From assembly GCA_937997635.1 (NCBI GenBank), contig CALLFA010000193.1:1-40117 (forward strand): a DNA stretch of 40,117 bases, read 5' to 3'. Numbering within the stretch: the stretch's first letter is position 1; the number at the start of each line of letters is the position of its first letter. Below are positions 34,446-40,117 of the stretch, one piece after another. Below the pieces are notes generated by a model. The model was not told the DNA's origin. It saw only the letters and a list, made by a program, of their open reading frames with translations, and did not search any database. The stretch comes from an uncultured Saprospiraceae bacterium (GTDB lineage Bacteria; Bacteroidota; Bacteroidia; Chitinophagales; Saprospiraceae). The position numbers and the translations under genes were made by a program.

Positions 34446-35196
34446 TAATTTTATAGTCTTTAATGTATAATCTGACTGTAGTGCCTGACATGTTTACAAA
34501 TTCAAAAGTGCAATCAAGTTTTTTCTTGAATGCATTTATCAATGAATGGCCAAATCCATCACGGCTCACCATCGTTTCACTATCAGGCAATCCAATACCA
34601 TTATCTGAGACGATTAATTCAAGCACACGTTCATTTTGCTTCAAGCTTACATTTATTAGACCTGTACGTTCGTCTGGGAATGCATACTTAAGTGCATTTG
34701 TCACTAACTCATTTATAATCAGGCCCAAAGGAATGATGGTTTCTATATCCAAAAGTAATGCTTGGATATCTGTGGTGATATCAACTCTATTGTTCTCACC
34801 AAATGAACGCAATAAATCCTGACAAAGTGAATGGATGTACTGATCTGCTTTTACTCCTGAACTATTATTTCCTTTATATAAATTTTGGTGAATCAAAGCC
34901 ATGCTATGGACCCTTGATTTACTTTCATCTAAAGCTTCTTTAGCTGTTACATCTCTCGTTTTTCGAGATTGGATAGCTAATAGCGAAGAAATAACTTGCA
35001 AATTGTTTTTTACTCTATGGTGAATTTCTTTAAGCAATAGTTCTTTATCATCTAAAGCTTGCTTGATAGAATTCTTTTGGTCAGAAATAGTTCGATTTTG
35101 TTTGCTTAAGCGAAATATTAATAGTCCTAACCCAACCAATGCTGAAATGCCGATCCCAATGATTGTCTTTTGTCTATTTATCTGCGTATTCTTCAA
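34429..35196 (-). CDS. Sensor histidine kinase (HisKA_2 type), 5'-truncated
   Basis: The surviving part (255 residues from a TTG at 35196) has one membrane helix (about 11-28). A coiled coil follows, then the HisKA_2 box EIHHRVKNNLQVISSLLA with the phospho-His near residue 59, and a HATPase domain (NELVTNALKYAF, SDNGIGLPDSE). No ATG is available. The same frame continues upstream as coiled-coil-like KEKDIETLHLTQEL to an abrupt TAA at 35236-35238, where a foreign-looking Rhs reading frame of opposite direction begins. Members of this kinase type usually carry an N-terminal periplasmic TPR sensor, which is missing. It may be non-functional here. Confidence 0.8.
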   Translation of the reverse strand: MKNTQINRQKTIIGIGISALVGLGLLIFRLSKQNRTISDQKNSIKQALDDKELLLKEIHHRVKNNLQVISSLLAIQSRKTRDVTAKEALDESKSRVHSMALIHQNLYKGNNSSGVKADQYIHSLCQDLLRSFGENNRVDITTDIQALLLDIETIIPLGLIINELVTNALKYAFPDERTGLINVSLKQNERVLELIVSDNGIGLPDSETMVSRDGFGHSLINAFKKKLDCTFEFVNMSGTTVRLYIKDYKIIDQGV

Positions 35197-35240
35197 CTCT
35201 TGCGTGAGATGTAGCGTTTCGATATCTTTTTCTTTTTAAT

Positions 35241-38200
35241 GGAAATACTTCAGGAGCACCCTATAATTCTTGGGGCAGAAATCAATTTTGGAGCGTTCCA
35301 GTAATGTATAGCTATGATCCTAGACACTTTTTTGTTAAAACAGATGTACTAAGTCCACGTCTTACTAGTATTACAACGCCAACTACAACTGTAGATTTCA
35401 TCGCAACAGTAAACCGAGAGGATTTAGATGGCTCCGCTAAAAGGCTTGAAGCCATCGAAATTGAAACTGGGATGACAGCTAATGAATATTGTAAAAAATT
35501 CAACTTTCAATATGATTATTTCAGAGATGAAGATGCGACAGTCTCAAATAGATCAGAAAGCAATAGATTAAAATTGAAATCTGTGAATGAAAGCTCTTGC
35601 GAAACAACTCCTAGTATAACTATACCACCATATTCATTTGATTATATTAGTAGTCAATTTTTAAATAATGATGGCACTCAATTCCTTCCTCAACGACTTG
35701 ATAAAGGTATTGATCATTGGGGTTTTTATAATGGGAAGAGTGGAATAAACAATAATCTGATTGCGAATATTCCCCATACAGAAGTCATGTTACCAGATGG
35801 AACTATTATAGATGAAGGTTCTGCAGATCGTGATCCGAGTACAACTTTTTCCAAATTTGGAACATTAGAGAAGATCACATATCCAACAGGCGGAAATACT
35901 CAATTTGAATACGAATCAAATAAATATCCAGGTGTACCTGATACTGATATTGAAGTAATTGCCCCTGCTCTAAAAAGCTGTGAAGCTCCTTTGGAAGAAT
36001 ATTGTTGTGGGAATAAAGAGATGATTTCTGACTATGATATTAACTTTGCTACTACTGCAGAAATTATAAAGGCTCATTTTTCATATGATCTTGTGAGCAT
36101 CCAAGATGATTTAGCGGATGGAATTGAAGATTGCACAAACCCTGATACTGAGATAATAATTCGTCTATACAATGCAAATAATCCAAACAATTTAATCCAA
36201 ATCGGAAGCCCATATACATATGTTCTCCAAAGTTTTGAAACAGAAACTCATTCAGAGGATATCCCAATAAGCACCACATTTGGTGCACTGAGTACAAACA
36301 TAAACTATAGGTTTGGAATTGAAACTCAAAATGGCTTTGGAAGACTTATTGTTAAATTCATTGGATCAAACTCTAATGAAATAATTGCTGGTGGATTAAG
36401 AATTAAAAAAATTACTCAGCATGATGGAATATCAACTGCTAATGATATAGTTAGACAGTATGAATACTACGATGAAGGAACTACTAAATCAAGTGGAAAA
36501 CTATTCCAGGAGTCTGAATATGTTACTTCTTTGAATAGTACCACAGTAATAAATGATATTTCATGGGTAGGTTCAATTAATGTTGAAACGGCAATTTTCA
36601 AAACTGAAAGTAAATTCTCACTCCAAGACTATGATGGAAGATTAATTGGTTATGAAACTGTCACCGAATTCTATGGAGATACAAAAGCTGAAAATGGTTA
36701 TAGAGTATTCAAGTATGAAGAACATAGTAACAATGTTCCAGGGTTTTTTCCAAGACCTCCCATTCCTTATAATGATCATGCAGGAAATCTCTTATTAAGC
36801 AAGGATTTCAAGGCCATTAATAACACAGTTTTTGAATTAGAAGCCAAAGAGACAATCACTCCCGTGTTTTTCGATGTAGAAAGCACTAGTTCTAAAATGT
36901 TTAAAATATCTCCAATTTTATCATGTCCAAATGATCAATTTCCTTTTTACCATTACACTGTATATAATATCTATAGCACAAATCCATTTCGACTAAACTC
37001 GGTTGTTTCATACCTGGACGGGGTAGAAACTACAACATCATATACTTATGATTCTCAAAATAGATATTTAGCTCCCCAAACTGTGACAATGACTAATTCT
37101 GATGGATTGGACTACATTACTTCTTATGGATATCCCTATGAATACCTGACAGATGCAGAAAATGTAAATGATGGTAATATAGATGAATCATTAGGTAATG
37201 AAATGATCGATAAAAACATATTGTATCCTGCATGGAGGACAGAAAATTTTGTTGGCACAACTACTCTCGATAATAAAGTTGATGGTGTTAGAAAAGTATG
37301 GGCTGAATTTGGTAACGAAATATATCCTGAACGTATTTTCAGATATGAAAATACTTTTAATGCAGATGGTTCTGACGTTTCCGGCACTGATTGGGATTTA
37401 CAATTAACATACAACAATTATGATACAAATACTGGTCTACCTTCAATAATTCACTATGCTCATTGGAACTCTAGCGGTTCTCCAATAGACCATGAACTGA
37501 CATGGACTAGTACTGGAAAATTATTAACTGACACATGGATTAATTATACTAAAACATATGAATATCATAATGGAACGGACTTATTGATGAAATCAACTGC
37601 TGTTGATGGTACGTCTAGCACATTCGAATACGATAAACTTTTTAGACCATATACTATAACTGACAATGAGAGGAATACTGTTCAGAAATTTGATTATTTC
37701 TATGGTGTAAATGGATCAATTAGAAGTTATGTTGAATCATCTATGAGCTATCCAACACTTGGTACTACCCCAAGAACACTTACAGATCGGACCTATGTTG
37801 ATGGTCTTGGTCGAATAATAGAAATTAACAAATTTGCACAAGGTCCGACCATTAATTCAACTATTGTTATAAGCAAGTCATATGATAATCAGAATAGATT
37901 AAAATTTGAGTATGAACCACGGGCGGTAGTTAATAATAATAACTCATTCGAAGGTGCTTCTGGTGATTATACTGAGTATCAATATTATCAAAGTCCGTTA
38001 AATCGAAAGTCAAGGGTAATAAGTCCAGAAACATGGTTGACTACAGAATATTCATATTCCTCTAATAACGGTACTGAGTCATCAGGGTTTAGTTTAAATG
38101 AACTAAACAAAACGACAGTTACAGACGCAAATATGAATAAGATAGAAACCTTTGTAGATAAAAGGGGCAGGCAAGTAGTATCAAAACAATTTGATGGCAA

Positions 38201-40117
38201 TATACAACACTCAACCTATCAATATTACGACAAAAAAGATCGGTTAACTATGATAAGACCTCCTGATGCTACTGTCATGGATACAGATCTATTATTTACC
38301 AAATTATATGCTGGTAATGATTTATTAATTGAAGAACATACGCCTGGAATGGGGCTTACAAAGTATTTCAATGACAGAAGAGGTCTGATTATTTATAAAC
38401 AAGATCCATATATGAGAGCTTCTGATCCAAGTGTGAACTTATTTCTTTCCAGCTTATACGATAATTATGGAAGAAAAACCTCTGAAGGGTGGATAGTGAA
38501 AAACAATGTTACAAATGACACAGACATTAATGGAGCGGTTACAGAGAACTGTCTTGTTAAAATTTATGGAGATGGAACGGCTCCAATTGAAATTGATAAA
38601 GTCGTTACAGAAATTGTGGATGCAATAGACAATTCGCCTTTGCCAGGTATAGGTGGTAGCAGAGCTTATAATTTTAACTATACATATAATTCAGTCGGCC
38701 TACTCGAAAGTAAATCATATAATCATATTCAAGATCCTTCTCTTAATAGTTTCAAGGAGAACTATATTTACGATAGTGCTGATAATTTGGTGCGAGAAGG
38801 ATTTGACTTTACAAAATCATCCAGCGAAGATCTTAAGTTCAATTTTAGATCAGATTATGATCATGCTGGTCGGTTGAGGTTAAAAGCGTTTGGCCAAGGA
38901 TTAACTGCACAACAGAATGTCTTATGCACTTATGAATATGACGAAAAGAATTTAGTTAGTGAATTAGATATTGGAGATGGCATAGAAAGAATAGCATATA
39001 CTTATCTAGATAATCGATTGCCTGAAACGCAAATGAGTCTTAATTTTAGTTGTCGTTTATTCTATGATGATACGTCCAATAGTCAAGTTAGTAGAAAGAA
39101 TGGTGATATAAGTAGTTGGGAATGGACTAATTCAAATGGTTCATTTTACTATAATTTCACTTATGATGGTTTAAATAGATTGAAGACTGCAAATAGAAAT
39201 AATAGCGCTACCAATTCTTTTTCGTCAAATTATTCATATGACAAGAGGGGGAATCTGCAAACATTAGTAAGAAGAGGTGAAACAGGACATATTATTGATA
39301 ATTTAGATTATGAATACACTTTAGGTAACAGGCTAGCTAATATCGAAGATCGAGGACACAGTAGTTTCATTGAAGATGGGTTTAAAGGTGAAAGTAATCA
39401 AGCAAAAACATATTTGTACGATGCGAATGGTAATATACGTTATGATGGAAGCAGAAGGCTTCAAACAAAGTACAACTATATAAACCTGCCTTATGAAGTC
39501 CGATTAAACAATCAAAATCTTTTAAAATATGAATATGATTTTAATGGAAGATTGATGAGGATTGTAGAAAAAGTAGGTAATCAAACAAAAAATATAGATT
39601 ATGTAGGACCTATAGAATACGAAGATAATCAGATTAGAAGAATAAATCATGACCATGGATTTATCGAGTTTACAGGCATTAATCCAAATTCTGTTTTTCT
39701 AACTGGTCCCGAGCCTTTAAACCAAGATGAATATTATACAAGAATAACAAGTGATGAAAATATCATAAATGGAGCAGATGTTAACTATTGGGGCATTGAT
39801 TTTATTGAATTAATTCATCCATTTGAAGTAGAGCAAAGTGCAGAATTTTTAGCTGATTTTAAACCCTATGGTGGTGAAAATCATGTCTGGTTTATAAAAG
39901 ATCACAAAGAAAATGTCAGAGTATTGCTAGATGACGATGGAAATGTCATAGAAAATATGGACTATTATCCTTTCAATCTTAGGTGGAATTATACTTCTGA
40001 TCCATCTTATGAATGGAATACTGTTGGGGCACTAGAGCAAAAAGGGTTTGCTCAACATTTGGATTTGATGTCATTTAGGATGTGTGATAGAAGTACAGGT
40101 AGATTTATAAATGTCGA
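35241..40117 (+). CDS. Rhs/YD-repeat-type protein, partial at both ends
   Basis: One frame is open without a stop from 35208 to the right edge, and I read it through codon by codon from 35241: over 1,620 codons. The product is rich in Tyr, Asn and Asp with many YD-like repeats (FEYDKLFRPYTITD, YDHAGRLRLKAFG, YSYDKRGNLQTLV). Near the edge comes the Rhs-associated core pattern LDLMSFRMCDRSTGRFINVD. Such proteins are large surface or secreted shells, often ending in a variable toxin tip, which would lie beyond this window. No start codon or signal peptide is present. The first in-frame ATG (35304) lies inside conserved-looking sequence, so the gene is 5'-truncated at the junction near 35,238. 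Confidence 0.85.

Noticed and set aside
36064..38200. Several minus-strand frames of 70-93 codons inside the 36-38 kb region.
   Set aside because: They are antisense to a continuous plus-strand Rhs frame that shows clear YD-repeat coding, and none has a recognisable motif.

Overview
The window is AT-rich bacterial chromosome, almost certainly from a Bacteroidota. The reasons are Bacteroidetes-type promoters (TTG, about 20 bases, then TAnnTTTG), A-rich start regions with little Shine-Dalgarno signal, a mevalonate-type isoprenoid cluster with type 2 IPP isomerase and a 'GYDIA' GHMP kinase, and H-NOX/LytTR signalling. A Saprospiria- or Cytophagia-like marine lineage is plausible but not proven. 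I saw no tRNA, rRNA, CRISPR or intact insertion sequence.

Layout. (1) 82-6386, minus strand: an assimilatory sulfate/sulfite reduction operon in the order sulfite reductase, SUMT, precorrin-2 dehydrogenase, CysH, ferredoxin-NADP reductase, ferredoxin, OsmC. Its 5' leader holds two tandem micro-ORFs, one with six consecutive Cys codons and one with 4+4 Cys codons. Each is followed by an intrinsic terminator, which looks like a double cysteine-responsive attenuator. This is the most striking regulatory object in the window. (2) 6640-6815: debris of an HTH gene. (3) 6842-10173, plus strand: a complete H-NOX (nitric oxide sensor) phosphorelay made of separate proteins: receiver, H-NOX, histidine kinase, HPt, LytTR regulator. 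(4) 10160-22048: an exopolysaccharide-type cluster with a TPR/beta-barrel exporter, a flippase, GT4, a glycoside hydrolase, a lipoprotein, a large GT-C-like membrane protein and GT2. The divergent promoter region at 20921-21298 carries a 21-bp-spaced direct repeat resembling a LytTR binding site. This suggests NO sensing is wired to polysaccharide production. A palindrome-rich REP-like patch lies at 14803-15025.

(5) 22345-24567: comM and a VapBC-like toxin-antitoxin pair. (6) 24815-27130, minus: a ThuA-domain lipoprotein and a TPR protein. (7) 27255-30680, plus: mevalonate pathway genes (type 2 IPP isomerase, class II HMG-CoA reductase, GHMP kinase whose expected start Met is an ATC codon). 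(8) 30681-31320: a gap with three plus-oriented terminator-like hairpins and a 12-codon micro-ORF. (9) 31321-35235, minus: an M43-like metalloprotease, a surface protein, a small coiled coil, and a response regulator with a 5'-truncated histidine kinase. (10) 35241-40117, plus: one uninterrupted Rhs/YD-type reading frame that runs off the right edge and lacks its 5' end. The kinase and the Rhs gene are both cut at the same point near 35,238, which marks a deletion junction or an assembly join.
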